From Clostridiales bacterium (GTDB lineage Bacteria; Bacillota; Clostridia; Christensenellales; Borkfalkiaceae): 64,000 nt of DNA. A model generated the notes under the pieces. The model ran no database searches and had not been told where the DNA came from. It was given only the letters and a program-made list of their open reading frames with translations. The stretch covers positions 62,001 through 126,000 of the forward strand of contig SVIP01000001.1 of NCBI GenBank assembly GCA_015069425.1, written 5' to 3'. Position 1 is the first letter of the stretch; each line of letters opens with the position of its first letter. Below, piece by piece: positions 24,401 through 33,045 of this stretch. The position numbers were made by a program, and so were the translations under genes.

Positions 24401-24983
24401 TACCCGTTTCGTTAGATAGTTTTATAAGTAGTGGATTTATACGCTTTTGGTCGGCTAAACCGTGGTCTTGTATTTCCAAATAAAAATCTTCACCATATAC
24501 GCTTTGTAAATATAACGCCGTTTGTTTTGCCCCTTCGTAATCACCTTCAGTAAGGCGTTTTGCAACCCTACCCGCAAGGCAAGCGGAAAGACAAATTAAG
24601 CCTTCGCTGTGAGTTTTTAACGTCTTATAGTCTATACGTGGTTTATAATGAAAACCGTCAACGTACGCGATTGAATCTAACTTTATAAGATTTTTATATC
24701 CCTTTTTATTTTTACAAAGTAATATTAAGTGGTCGTAATTTTGCTTACCCGTCTTTTCAAGATAATCGTCACAAACGTACATTTCACAACCAATAATGCA
24801 TTTTACGCCTGCTTTTTTGGCTTCTTCTGCAAAATATAAGGTGCCGAACATATTACCGTGGTCGGTTATAGCAACGGTATCCATACCCTTTTCTTTAACA
24901 CTATTAAAAACACTATCTATTCTAGTTGCTCCGTCTAGTAGGCTGTATTCGGTATGTAAATGTAAATGTACAAAATCAGACAT
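21423..24983 (-). CDS. dnaE: DNA polymerase III subunit alpha DnaE
   Basis: A 1186-residue family C polymerase. It has an N-terminal PHP domain (HLHLHTEYSLLDGATR), the catalytic aspartates in MPDFDVDISDARRGEV (about residue 400), the fingers region (GILVYQEQVMQI, NKSHAAAYAVLAYQTA), a helix-hairpin-helix (FGLVGLKNVG) and a C-terminal OB domain (VVMGGIISEF, GQIEVVLFP). The internal proofreading exonuclease of PolC is absent. The frame opens at 24992, but the ATG at 24983 is preferred because AAAGG abuts the first ATG and is well spaced for the second. It follows whiA closely, in an operon with murB and a PHP gene. Confidence 0.97.
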   Translation of the reverse strand: MSDFVHLHLHTEYSLLDGATRIDSVFNSVKEKGMDTVAITDHGNMFGTLYFAEEAKKAGVKCIIGCEMYVCDDYLEKTGKQNYDHLILLCKNKKGYKNLIKLDSIAYVDGFHYKPRIDYKTLKTHSEGLICLSACLAGRVAKRLTEGDYEGAKQTALYLQSVYGEDFYLEIQDHGLADQKRINPLLIKLSNETGIPLVATNDVHYLEREDAEMQDVLMCISMKTTIDDPTRLKMESDQSYLKTPEEMKSLFSHIPQAIENTVKIAEKVTEEVFDLTKKGEPIRDTSLIPKYYPEDGSSPKEYLYKLASEGLKKRYSVITKEIQDRFDYEFDVISSMGFCDYYLIVWDFINYARSVDIPVGAGRGSGVGSIIAYSVGITDVEPLKYNLIFERFLNRERVSMPDFDVDISDARRGEVVEYVRNKYGHDKVAQIVTFGTLAAKLAIKDVGRVYRVPYSETDKITKLMDAKFGIKENFGFKKTKDGDDVSVKELVEMYNEDATVKKVVDMARRVEDMPRQTGMHAAGVVICEKPIMENVPLQRNGDDVTTQFDMIEVEALGMLKMDFLGLRTLTDVQLACKYVKEDFGVHLDFHELGYEDKGTYELIGSGETDGVFQLESPGMKRFMGNLKPSTFEDIIAGISLYRPGPMDSIPQYIENKHNPEKVTYDHALLEPILKNSYGILVYQEQVMQICQNLGGFTLGHADVVRKAMGKKKVEIMEQQKSIFVYGGINENTGMPVDGAIKRGVPEDVAIKIYDNMKPFARYAFNKSHAAAYAVLAYQTAYLKNYYPVQFFCSLLNNRIDKIEEISKYLTYLKSKGTNVFPPDINKSNAYFKTENGGLRFGLVGLKNVGLNIINMIVEEREKNGPYSSFEDFINRAISFKMVGEDGRESVVSINKRLVESLILSGAFDNFGKNRRTLMAVFSDYMDRVSAANKKKDDRQISLFGTILDEDEGLELEYPKMSEYSSKEKLTLEKTVLGIYLSGHPLMDYKEQFDKFSFNTSALDFYEEDEDGNKTYTEVRENEHVVMGGIISEFTRLATRSGQTMAFVKVEDLYGQIEVVLFPKVFEKARDVVKEEEIVKISGKLQIKEGAVQIIADNVDEFEVKEEVETKEEQEFLGVIIPDGKENDLNDILDVLSSYEGNIPVIIAMNGKKYNANCAVRRCDGLVSELKNYVGDKDIIFFKKKQQ

Positions 24984-24995
24984 ATCTTTCATCCT

Positions 24996-25940
24996 TTATA
25001 ATTCATTTGCTATGCAAACTATTTTTCTTAATCTGTGATTTAAACAACTTTTCGTTAGTTTGAGTCTGTCCGCAAGTTCAAACAACGTTTCGTCGGGGTT
25101 CTCTTTTCTTGCGACCGCAACTATTCTCAAATCAGGTTTTAATCCGTCAAGTCCAATAGTTACCTCTATTTTGTTAATAGCGTCTATTTGCTTTCCCGCC
25201 GCCTCTACTTGCTTTGTTAAATTACCTAGGTCGCAATTTTTTTGCCTGTTTGAATTGTTGGATATTTCTCTGTTTATCATTAAATCCATTAATTTTAGAA
25301 CGGATACGGGGGCTGGCAAAAAGGCTAAAAAGTCTTTAATTTCTTCCGCACTTTTAATGTATACTATAAAATTGTCTCGCCGTCTAGTAATTTTAGTAAG
25401 CACCCCGTTTTCCGCAAGCTTTTCACTTGTTGAAAGTGCTGGTGCGTAATGTGAAAACACCAACTCTAGGTGATATCCTGTATTTAACGCACTGTCACTA
25501 TTTGGAATAGTGCAATTTCCCGTAGCAATAAATAATCCTCTTATAAAAGACTTAAGGCAACATTCTTTTTCGGTAAGTTTATCGTAGAACTTCAAGTTTA
25601 CGATAAGCTCTTCATTTTCCTCCACTAAAATTTCTAGTTCTTTTAATATCTCTTCTGTCTTTTCACCACTTATACTTAAAACAAACTTGTCCTTTCTATT
25701 AAGTCTATCTTCCGAAACGGATATCTCTCGCACTTCGTAATTAAAAAGCACTCTAAGTTGTGCTGTAATAAGCATTGCAAGTTCTTCGCTTGCCGTTCTT
25801 ATCTCTAGCCCCAATTCGCCATCCTTTTCGTAAAGTGCACCGGCGCCCCTTATTATTCCCGCCAAAAACGCTATCTTGCAGTGCCTGTCCTTTATATTTT
25901 TATTAATAATTTCCGCTTTAACTGAATCTAAAAAATTCAT
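24996..25940 (-). CDS. whiA: DNA-binding protein WhiA
   Basis: A 314-residue WhiA: an N-terminal LAGLIDADG-like two-repeat domain (FLAGIIRGAG near residue 25, FIRGLFIATG near 135) and a C-terminal helix-turn-helix (ETLFELADRLKLTKSCLNHRLRKI). In actinomycetes WhiA is a sporulation regulator; in Bacillota it influences cell division and chromosome segregation. The nuclease catalytic residues of homing enzymes are generally lost in WhiA. The usual neighbours rapZ and yvcK are not here; instead it lies between a PHP phosphoesterase gene (1-bp overlap) and dnaE. Confidence 0.95.
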   Translation of the reverse strand: MNFLDSVKAEIINKNIKDRHCKIAFLAGIIRGAGALYEKDGELGLEIRTASEELAMLITAQLRVLFNYEVREISVSEDRLNRKDKFVLSISGEKTEEILKELEILVEENEELIVNLKFYDKLTEKECCLKSFIRGLFIATGNCTIPNSDSALNTGYHLELVFSHYAPALSTSEKLAENGVLTKITRRRDNFIVYIKSAEEIKDFLAFLPAPVSVLKLMDLMINREISNNSNRQKNCDLGNLTKQVEAAGKQIDAINKIEVTIGLDGLKPDLRIVAVARKENPDETLFELADRLKLTKSCLNHRLRKIVCIANEL

Positions 25941-26713
25941 TATACTCCCTCCTTAAATGCTTTAAAACGCATTTTAGGTAGTCTTCCGTCTATATTATGA
26001 ATTTTATTTAATGGAAAATTTACTCTTTTTAACGTCTCTTCTACAAGCGATATTTCTCCCACACGAGATGGAGAGTGCGCATCAGAGTCTATTATGAAGT
26101 TAGCATCTGTCTTTGATAGTTCGTATAATTCGTCGTCGGTAAAGTGTACTTTCTTTGAGTTTAGTTCTATATAAGTACCGTAATCAGATGCAACTTTTGC
26201 CACTTCTTTTACGTCTGCAAAACAGAAAAAATTTAGGTGCGTTATCACGTCGACAGGATTTTTCTTTATTACGTTTATAAAAGTCTTTGTGTTTAAGTCA
26301 ATTAAACTTTTTGGAAGATTCTTTTTCATTATATATGAATGAAACATATCTGGCACAAACATTGAAAACGCTGTTGATGGTTTAAATAAGACAAATTTAT
26401 GAAAACCTGCTAAGAAAAGGTCGAAATCGTCATAATATTTTTCTTTTAAATCTACTGTTCCATCCGTTCCTATAATGTTGGACTCAATGCCTAAAAGCAC
26501 TTTTACACCCGTACTTTCGGTTGCTTTTTTTATTTCATTTTTCATGCTTGGAAGCTTTCTTTTTCTAAGCCCGAAAGCAGGGTGAGAAAAACCGTGGTCG
26601 GTAATACCAACCTCGGCTAAGCCTTTCTCTTTCGCTTTTATTGCGTTGTCGATTATTTGCCCTTTACCGTGACTATATACGGTGTGGGTATGATAATCCC
26701 CCGTTAAAATCAT
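25940..26713 (-). CDS. PHP-domain phosphoesterase
   Basis: A 257-residue PHP protein. Metal-ligand motifs: DYHTHTVYSHGKG (6-18), EVGITDHGFSHP, GIESNI, and DSDAHSPSRVG near residue 210. The family includes histidinol phosphatases and polymerase-associated phosphoesterases; this one is YcdX-like in size. It overlaps murB and whiA by one base each, so it is co-translated with cell-wall and division genes, an arrangement seen in other clostridia. The substrate is unknown; a phosphate monoester or a nucleotide is plausible. Confidence 0.85.
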   Translation of the reverse strand: MILTGDYHTHTVYSHGKGQIIDNAIKAKEKGLAEVGITDHGFSHPAFGLRKRKLPSMKNEIKKATESTGVKVLLGIESNIIGTDGTVDLKEKYYDDFDLFLAGFHKFVLFKPSTAFSMFVPDMFHSYIMKKNLPKSLIDLNTKTFINVIKKNPVDVITHLNFFCFADVKEVAKVASDYGTYIELNSKKVHFTDDELYELSKTDANFIIDSDAHSPSRVGEISLVEETLKRVNFPLNKIHNIDGRLPKMRFKAFKEGV

Positions 26714-27606
26714 TAAAACTCCCCAACGAACTCCACTTCTTCTTTTAGTTCTATTTGAAATTCGTCTTTTATCTTCATTTTTGCCGTAATTATCAAATTA
26801 TAAACGTCCATAGCCGTGGCTCTAGGCGTTGTTATAATAAAATTGCCGTGCTTTTCCGAAATCTTTGCACCGCCAATTATCAAACCTTTTAACCCAGACT
26901 TCTCTATAAGCATTCCCGCACTAGTTTGCTTTGGGTTTTTAAACACCGAACCACAACTACGCCCTGTAGGTTGAATACTTTTTCTTATATCCTCATAAGT
27001 CCTTACGCTACTTATTAAACTTTCTCTATCTTTTTCAATAAAATTAAAACTTGCCGATACAACTATTTCTTTCTTCCCAAAAAATCGGCTTGTTCTATAC
27101 CCAAATTTACAGTCTTCTTTGTTGTAAATTTTAAGTTTACCATCTTTTAGAGTTTCAACCGTTTCAATATAGTCGGATATATTATGACCGAACGCCCCTG
27201 CGTTCATAACAACCGCACCCCCCACAGTTGCAGGTATGCCCGAGAGACATTCTACGCCTGATAGTTTGTGATCTACCGTAAACTTTATGAGTTTTTCTAA
27301 ACTTGCTCCTGCCATTGCGCGGACCGTGTCCCTTTTAAAAAACACGTCGTTTATTTTACTCATATTAATGACTAAGCCTTTATATCCATTATCTGAAACT
27401 AAAAGGTTAGTACCAAATCCCACTACCTTGAATGGAACTTTATACTCACTTGCAAGCAAAGATAGAGTATTGAGTCCATAAAGACTTTTTACTTCTGCAT
27501 AATACTCCGCCTCTCCTCCTACACCCAATCCCGTATGTTTTTTCATTGGTTCATTAAATTTTACTATCGCATGTGGAAAAGATGAGAGTTCGTCTTTAAA
27601 GCCCAT
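26713..27606 (-). CDS. murB: UDP-N-acetylenolpyruvoylglucosamine reductase MurB
   Basis: A 297-residue type II MurB, a cytosolic FAD enzyme that reduces UDP-GlcNAc-enolpyruvate to UDP-MurNAc with NADPH. Seen: TGLGVGGEAEYYAEV, FKVVGFGTNLLVSD for FAD binding, GIPATVGGAVVMNAGAFG, FGYRTSRF, the catalytic serine in GRSCGSVFKNP, and a C-terminal glutamate in EEVEFVGEF. It is the first clear gene of the murB-PHP-whiA-dnaE group; overlaps of a single base suggest tight coupling. Confidence 0.96.
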   Translation of the reverse strand: MGFKDELSSFPHAIVKFNEPMKKHTGLGVGGEAEYYAEVKSLYGLNTLSLLASEYKVPFKVVGFGTNLLVSDNGYKGLVINMSKINDVFFKRDTVRAMAGASLEKLIKFTVDHKLSGVECLSGIPATVGGAVVMNAGAFGHNISDYIETVETLKDGKLKIYNKEDCKFGYRTSRFFGKKEIVVSASFNFIEKDRESLISSVRTYEDIRKSIQPTGRSCGSVFKNPKQTSAGMLIEKSGLKGLIIGGAKISEKHGNFIITTPRATAMDVYNLIITAKMKIKDEFQIELKEEVEFVGEF

Positions 27607-27652
27607 ATAACTCCTTTTATCATTTTACTATATTTTTTATTTTTTTTCAAGA

Positions 27653-28654
27653 TTAAACGAGCATATTTTTTATTTTATTTATATATTCGGTATCTCCTAA
27701 TACTGCTAGTTTACTAATCCGCTGTAATTCTTTTAATTGTTCAGGAGAAACAAACGCCGATATACTTTTAAATCCTTTAACCGACTGCATTAAACAATAC
27801 TTTTCGTCATCATAATTTACAGTATAATATTCAGAAAACATTTTAATTTCCGTTAATCGGTTTTGAACTCTTTCACTAACCAAATAATCAACAAACTTTT
27901 CTGCATACACCCCTTTTAAGTGGTCAGCAGATGTTACCGAAACATACTGATACAAATCATTATAGTTCTTGAGTGGATAAGCGTTTACGTTAGCCCCTCG
28001 ATTTCCCAACCTTACCAAATCACGCTGTGTTCCTAAAAAATACGGGGTTTTTCCCGTTACAAACTCTATGTAAGCATCTAGTGGCTTTTTCTCTTTAATG
28101 TTTTTTGCTTTTATCCCTTCAAGAAATAATGCTGTTAGTGGTTGTGTATATTCGCTTTGTGAAACTAGCAAGTTCTCTATTTCTTTCTCGGGAAACACAC
28201 TGCCTGTCAATTCAGGATTTGAAATAAGAACGTATCCCCCTCGACACCACGCTGTTGCGTACGTTATATTACCTATTTGACATGCTTTTGTTTTTTGGGA
28301 CGGGTTTATCTTTGTCAATACTTCTGTTACTTCTAGACCGTTAGAATAAGATATTATATCGGGTATTTTCCCGCTTTTAATATTTTCCGTTGCGCCTTTA
28401 AGCGTTTGATCCATCACCATAACTAAGACGCCGTCGTTTTCTTTTTCAAACTCCCGTGCAACTTTTAACAAAAATTGTTTTCTTGAGCCGGCACCGCCTT
28501 CAAACCCGTCTATTTGCCATATTGTAATGATACCCTTATACTCTTGTGGCTCGGTATATTCATAATTTTCTCTTAATTTATTTCTTCCAATCAATACGGT
28601 AAATATTATGCAAAATATTAAACTTGCGCCTATTGCTATCCTAACAAATTTCAT
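27653..28654 (-). CDS. Membrane-anchored extracellular solute-binding-like protein
   Basis: A 333-residue protein with an N-terminal membrane helix (about residues 5-23) without a lipobox Cys, so it is probably an uncleaved anchor or an atypical signal. The mature part resembles family 1 extracellular solute-binding proteins: GIITIWQIDGFEGGAGSRKQF at the start, VAREFEKENDGVLVMVM, IPDIISYS, and YAEKFVDYLVSERVQNRLTEI near the C-terminus. No ABC permease or ATPase genes are adjacent, so it may not be a transporter subunit. It ends 77 bp from the M16 gene and is followed by murB on the same strand. Its function is unassigned. Confidence 0.72.
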   Translation of the reverse strand: MKFVRIAIGASLIFCIIFTVLIGRNKLRENYEYTEPQEYKGIITIWQIDGFEGGAGSRKQFLLKVAREFEKENDGVLVMVMDQTLKGATENIKSGKIPDIISYSNGLEVTEVLTKINPSQKTKACQIGNITYATAWCRGGYVLISNPELTGSVFPEKEIENLLVSQSEYTQPLTALFLEGIKAKNIKEKKPLDAYIEFVTGKTPYFLGTQRDLVRLGNRGANVNAYPLKNYNDLYQYVSVTSADHLKGVYAEKFVDYLVSERVQNRLTEIKMFSEYYTVNYDDEKYCLMQSVKGFKSISAFVSPEQLKELQRISKLAVLGDTEYINKIKNMLV

Positions 28655-28679
28655 ATTTAAATATATTCTTTAATAAATA

Positions 28680-28715
28680 AAAAAAGGACTTCTATTATAA
28701 TAAAAGTCCTTTTTA
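28680..28715 (-). terminator. Terminator after the M16 peptidase gene
   Basis: Stem AAAAAGGACTT / AAGTCCTTTTT around an AT-rich loop, with a terminal T run on the minus strand, about 15 bp after the stop at 28731. Confidence 0.85.
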
Positions 28716-28730
28716 GGTTATTTAAACTAT

Positions 28731-29975
28731 TTAATTAATCTTAAGCGCTGACCTTCTACTGCCAACAGTTGCCGTTGAAGAATTTTCAATATCAAAAGAA
28801 AGTGATATTGCATCAAAAACGTCGTCTATAGTCGTGTTTTCTATAAGATTAAGTCTTTCGCTTACGTCAAATTCTTTATTTAAATATAATAAATATTTAC
28901 CATACAACATCATTTGTGACGCGGTGCTTTCTCTGCCCATTATAAACGCACTCTTTAGTTGTTCTTTTCCACGCAAAAACTCTTGTTCGGTAATTCCTTC
29001 TTTTTTGAATTTTTTCACTTCGTCCACAATCGCTTGAACCGCTAAATCTCGTTGTTCTGTGTTTACGCCCGCATAAATTTCTAAAACGCCATTGTCTTTA
29101 TACTGAGATGAATAAGAATACACGCTATATGCAAGCCCCAATTCTTCACGAATTTTTTGAAAAAGCCTACTACTCATTCCTCCGCCAAGTACGGTATTTG
29201 CTATTTGGAAAGCGTCATTTATCTTTTCGTCAATCGCAAAACCTTTCATTGCAAATCCTATGTGTGACTGCTCTATTCGTTTTGATTTATAAAGATTTCT
29301 AATTACAGAGGTTTTGAATTTGTTTTGCTTTGCACTTTTACGCTTTTTGAACTTGTCCGCAAAAAGTTCTCCAACTAAGTTTTCCGCCTCTTTAATATCA
29401 ACGTCACCCGCTATCGCAATCACCACGTTGTCCGGCGTATAGTATTTGTTCATATAATTTAGAACGTCTTGCCTTGTAAAGCGTTTAATATTTTTTGTCG
29501 GCCCTAATATGGTTTGCCCTAACCCTCTGTCTCCATAATAACTCTTCGCAAGCAAGTCCAAACAGAGTTCTTCAGGAGTATCTTCGCTCATGTTGATTTC
29601 TTCAATTATAACGCCCTTTTCTTTTTCTAGTTCTTTTTCGTCAAACTCAGAATTGAAGAATATGTCTGACAACACGTCTAACGATTCGCTTAAATGTTCG
29701 CCTGTGGATTTTGTATAATAGCAAGTTATTTCCTTGCTAGTAAATGCGTTTATTTGCGCACCTATTCTATCTATATGGTCGGAAATTTCAAACGCCGTGC
29801 GTCTTTTCGTGCCCTTAAACATAACGTGCTCAATAAAGTGTGATAAGCCGTTTTCTTCTGCCGTTTCATTGTAACTCCCCGTCTTTACAAGTATGCCTGA
29901 CGATACGGAAACGAATCCATCCATTTTATTTACTACTAATCTCAAGCCGTTATCAAAAGTTTTAATATATTTCAT
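28731..29975 (-). CDS. mlpA: M16 family zinc peptidase (MlpA/YmxG-like)
   Basis: A 414-residue processing-peptidase-like protein. The inverted zinc motif HFIEH lies at residues 46-50, and the downstream acidic ligand region EEINMSEDTPEEL near 120-132. Conserved AGVNTEQ and the second M16 domain (GGGMSSRLFQKIREELGLAYSVYSY) follow. No signal peptide is seen, so it is likely cytosolic. The order pnp, ylxY, mlpA matches Bacillus subtilis, which supports the assignment to the ymxG (mlpA) lineage. The physiological substrate is not known to me. Confidence 0.88.
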   Translation of the reverse strand: MKYIKTFDNGLRLVVNKMDGFVSVSSGILVKTGSYNETAEENGLSHFIEHVMFKGTKRRTAFEISDHIDRIGAQINAFTSKEITCYYTKSTGEHLSESLDVLSDIFFNSEFDEKELEKEKGVIIEEINMSEDTPEELCLDLLAKSYYGDRGLGQTILGPTKNIKRFTRQDVLNYMNKYYTPDNVVIAIAGDVDIKEAENLVGELFADKFKKRKSAKQNKFKTSVIRNLYKSKRIEQSHIGFAMKGFAIDEKINDAFQIANTVLGGGMSSRLFQKIREELGLAYSVYSYSSQYKDNGVLEIYAGVNTEQRDLAVQAIVDEVKKFKKEGITEQEFLRGKEQLKSAFIMGRESTASQMMLYGKYLLYLNKEFDVSERLNLIENTTIDDVFDAISLSFDIENSSTATVGSRRSALKIN

Positions 29976-29993
29976 ATTTTCTCCATTTATCTT

Positions 29994-30707
29994 TTAACTT
30001 ATGTTCTCACTAACTGTCACAACCTCAAACCCCAAAGCCTTGTAATATGACAATATTTCAGGTAAGGCTAACAACGTATGCTTTTTGGGATGCATCAATA
30101 CTAAATCACCATTTTCCAAATTTGATGTTGCTCTCTTAATTACAAGCGACTTGTCTTTATCTCGCCAGTCAATCGTATCTTTTGACCACATTATTACTTT
30201 ATATTCTAAATCAAAAGCACATTCAAGGGTGACGGCAGAAAAACTTCCAGACGGTGGCGCAAATAAAGTTGGTTTTACACCACAAAGCGTTTCAATAATT
30301 TTGCCTGTCAAGGAAATTTCTTGATGATTTCCTTCATAATTTAGTTTTTTATGGTCTTTATGAAAGTAGCCGTGATTGGCAATTTCGTGACCGTTAGAGA
30401 CAATTTTAACAAGTGTATCACCATTATCATCCGCCCAACAACCACCAACAAAAAAGGTCGCTTTTACCTTATGCTCGTCTAAAAGGTCAATTATTTTATT
30501 GACGATTTCTGTATTTTCATACACGTTAAACATTAATGAAACTTTCTTTTCATTTCTGTTTCCGTTGTATATCGCCGAAACTTCGTTACCACCATATATC
30601 GGCACGGTCGTCTCAGGAAAAAAACTTACCGCACATACTACGGTGATTATAATTATTAATAATGTATTTGTTACTACAGTTATCTTTCTATTTAATCTTT
30701 TCATCAT
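29994..30707 (-). CDS. YlxY-like polysaccharide deacetylase-fold protein, catalytic Asp replaced
   Basis: A 237-residue protein with an N-terminal membrane anchor (residues 10-30) and a NodB-type deacetylase domain outside the cell. The position between pnp and the M16 gene matches ylxY of Bacillus. The fold markers are present (KVKATFFVGG, NGHEIANHGYFHKDH with two His, LFAPPSGSF, GDLVLMHP), but motif 1, normally TFDD or FDxxW with the catalytic and metal Asp, reads LMFNVYENT (N61). Catalysis is therefore doubtful. An ATG at 30707 or 30704 is served by AGAGG; the upstream TTG at 30722 overlaps it and is rejected. Confidence 0.85.
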   Translation of the reverse strand: MMKRLNRKITVVTNTLLIIIITVVCAVSFFPETTVPIYGGNEVSAIYNGNRNEKKVSLMFNVYENTEIVNKIIDLLDEHKVKATFFVGGCWADDNGDTLVKIVSNGHEIANHGYFHKDHKKLNYEGNHQEISLTGKIIETLCGVKPTLFAPPSGSFSAVTLECAFDLEYKVIMWSKDTIDWRDKDKSLVIKRATSNLENGDLVLMHPKKHTLLALPEILSYYKALGFEVVTVSENIS

Positions 30708-30785
30708 ATAACCTCTACACAATCTTATGCTTGTTATTGGTTATATAATTACTTTTTACTATTATAAATTGAGCAAATCCAAATA

Positions 30786-30818
30786 AAAATATGCAAGGCT
30801 TTTTGCCTTGCATATTTT
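30786..30818 (-). terminator. Terminator after pnp
   Basis: Stem AAAATATGCAAGGC / GCCTTGCATATTTT with a 5-nt T loop, 16 bp after the pnp stop. Confidence 0.8.
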
Positions 30819-30833
30819 CAAGCTAATCATTAA

Positions 30834-32930
30834 TTAGTCGTTAACAATTTCTAAAAGCTTAAGGTCAATACCCTTTTCACCAATCTTAATAATCTCTACC
30901 TTAACCTTATCGCCGATATGCAAAACTTCTTCAACGTTATTGATGCGCTTTTCGCTCATCTTGCTTATGTGGATAAGTCCGTCTTTTCCCGGTGCCAATT
31001 CACAGAATGCGCCGACTTTCGGTAAAATTCTTACAACTTCGCTAATAAACATATCACCTACTTCAGGATCTTTTGCAATTGAAAGTATAATTGCTTTTGC
31101 TCTTTCAGCATTTTCTACGTTACCAACGGTTGCAATGTTTACTCTTCCGTCGTCGTCAATGTCAATCTTAACGCCCGTTTCTTCAATTATCTTGTTGATT
31201 ACCTTTCCTTGCTTACCTACAACATCACCAATCTTTTCAGGGTCAATATTGAAAGATATAATTCTTGGTGCATATTGAGAAAGTTCTGCTCTAGGAGCGT
31301 CAATAACTTCAAGCATCTTGCTTAAAATATGTTGTCTACCAACGTTTGCTTGTGCGATTGCCTTTCTTAAAATTTGTTCATCGATACCTTTAATTTTGAT
31401 ATCCATTTGAATTGCTGTTATACCTTTTTCAGTACCTGCAACCTTAAAGTCCATATCACCAAGGAAATCTTCTAATCCTTGAATATCTGAAAGAATTGAA
31501 ACCTTACCTGTTTCAGTGTCCTTAATTAATCCCATTGCAATACCAGCAACCGGAGCTTTAATTGGAACACCTGCATCCATAAGTGCTAAAGTTGAGCCAC
31601 AAACACTACCTTGTGAGGTTGAACCGTTAGAACTCATAACTTCTGAAACGATTCTAATTGCGTATGGGAAATCTTCTTCACTCGGAATAACTGGTTCTAA
31701 TGCTCTTTCTGCAAGTGCACCGTGACCAATTTCTCGTCTACCTGGGCTTCTTAAGGGTTTTGCTTCACCTGATGCATATCCTGGCATATTGTATTGGTGC
31801 ATATAACGTTTTTCACTTTCACCATCAAGTCCTTCAAGCTTTTGTGCTTCGCTAAGCATACCTAAAGTACAAGTTGAAAGAACTTGAGTCATTCCACGAG
31901 TAAACACGCCTGAACCGTGAACTCTTGGAAGAACGCCTGCTTCACACCAAATCTTTCTAACTTCGTCAAGTTTTCTTCCGTCAGGACGAATACCCGTGTT
32001 AGTGATTTTTGCACGTACTTTTTCTTTTGTCATATAGTAAAGCGCATCTTTGATTTCCCTTTCTTTGCCTGGGAATTCTTCTGCAAAATGCTCTAAACAA
32101 GCTTTTTCAACCTTATCTTGACCTTCTTGTCTTTCGTGACGGTCAAAAGTGTCGAGTGCATCGTCAAGCATCTTATCTGCATACGCTCTTACTGCATTGT
32201 CAATATCTTCTGGAACGTGATAAAGTTCGATTTCTTTCTTTGGCTTACCGATTTCTTTAACGATTTCTTCTTGGAAAGCACAAAGACGTTTGATTTCTTC
32301 GTGACCAAATAAGATTGCGCCAACCATTTCATCATCGCTAATTTCGTTTGCGCCTGCCTCAACCATCATTATAGCGTCTTTAGTACCTGCTAAATTAAGG
32401 GTAAGTGCACTCTTTGCTCTTTGTGCCTCATCGGGGTTAATAACGTATTCACCGTCAACCATGCCTACAACTACACTACCAGTAGGTCCTGCAAACGGAA
32501 TATCTGATATGCTGATTGCAATTGAACTACCAAGCATTGCAAGAACTTCTGGTTGAACGTCTGGTTCAACTGAAAGTGCCGTTGCAATAACGATAACGTC
32601 ATTAAATAATCCCTTAGGGAATAAAGGACGGATAGGTCTATCGATAAGTCTGCTTGTTAAAATAGCCTTATCACTTGCTCTTCCTTCTCTTTTCTTAAAT
32701 CCTCCAGGAATTTTACCGATTGAATACATTTTTTCTTCAAAGTCAACTCCTAAGGGGAAATAATCCATTCCGTCACGGGGGCTTGGAGCCATCGTCACGT
32801 TTACCATAACCGCAGTGTCACCACAACGTACAACGCAAGAACCGTTTGTTTGTTCAGCATACTTACCTGTTTCAACAACGAGTTCTCTTCCGCCGACGGT
32901 CGTTTTAAATACTCTAAATGTGTCTGTCAT
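30834..32930 (-). CDS. pnp: Polyribonucleotide nucleotidyltransferase (PNPase)
   Basis: A 698-residue PNPase, the phosphorolytic 3'-to-5' exoribonuclease of mRNA decay. Two RNase PH domains are present (the first with RPIRPLFPKGLFND, the catalytic one with GSGVFTRGMTQVLST and SDIQGLEDFLGDMDFKVAGT), followed by a KH domain (IGDVVGKQGKVINKIIEETG) and a C-terminal S1 domain (VGAFCELAPGKDGLIHISKMS). The ATG at 32930 is chosen because GGAGAAAACA precedes it; the frame extends to 32978 without family similarity. It follows rpsO, as usual, but with a terminator hairpin between. Confidence 0.97.
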   Translation of the reverse strand: MTDTFRVFKTTVGGRELVVETGKYAEQTNGSCVVRCGDTAVMVNVTMAPSPRDGMDYFPLGVDFEEKMYSIGKIPGGFKKREGRASDKAILTSRLIDRPIRPLFPKGLFNDVIVIATALSVEPDVQPEVLAMLGSSIAISISDIPFAGPTGSVVVGMVDGEYVINPDEAQRAKSALTLNLAGTKDAIMMVEAGANEISDDEMVGAILFGHEEIKRLCAFQEEIVKEIGKPKKEIELYHVPEDIDNAVRAYADKMLDDALDTFDRHERQEGQDKVEKACLEHFAEEFPGKEREIKDALYYMTKEKVRAKITNTGIRPDGRKLDEVRKIWCEAGVLPRVHGSGVFTRGMTQVLSTCTLGMLSEAQKLEGLDGESEKRYMHQYNMPGYASGEAKPLRSPGRREIGHGALAERALEPVIPSEEDFPYAIRIVSEVMSSNGSTSQGSVCGSTLALMDAGVPIKAPVAGIAMGLIKDTETGKVSILSDIQGLEDFLGDMDFKVAGTEKGITAIQMDIKIKGIDEQILRKAIAQANVGRQHILSKMLEVIDAPRAELSQYAPRIISFNIDPEKIGDVVGKQGKVINKIIEETGVKIDIDDDGRVNIATVGNVENAERAKAIILSIAKDPEVGDMFISEVVRILPKVGAFCELAPGKDGLIHISKMSEKRINNVEEVLHIGDKVKVEIIKIGEKGIDLKLLEIVND

Positions 32931-33007
32931 TGTTTTCTCCTTACAACTCTTATTTTTTGAACGCCACAAGATACCCATGTGACGAATTTTTACCTTTTCT
33001 TAACAAA

Positions 33008-33042
33008 AAATCGGGCGACAAGAAAATTATGTCGCCCCGATG
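33008..33042 (-). terminator. Terminator between rpsO and pnp
   Basis: Minus strand stem TCGGGGCGACA / TGTCGCCCGA (one bulged base) followed by TTTTTTG. It probably attenuates read-through from rpsO into pnp. Confidence 0.8.
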
Positions 33043-33045
33043 TTT

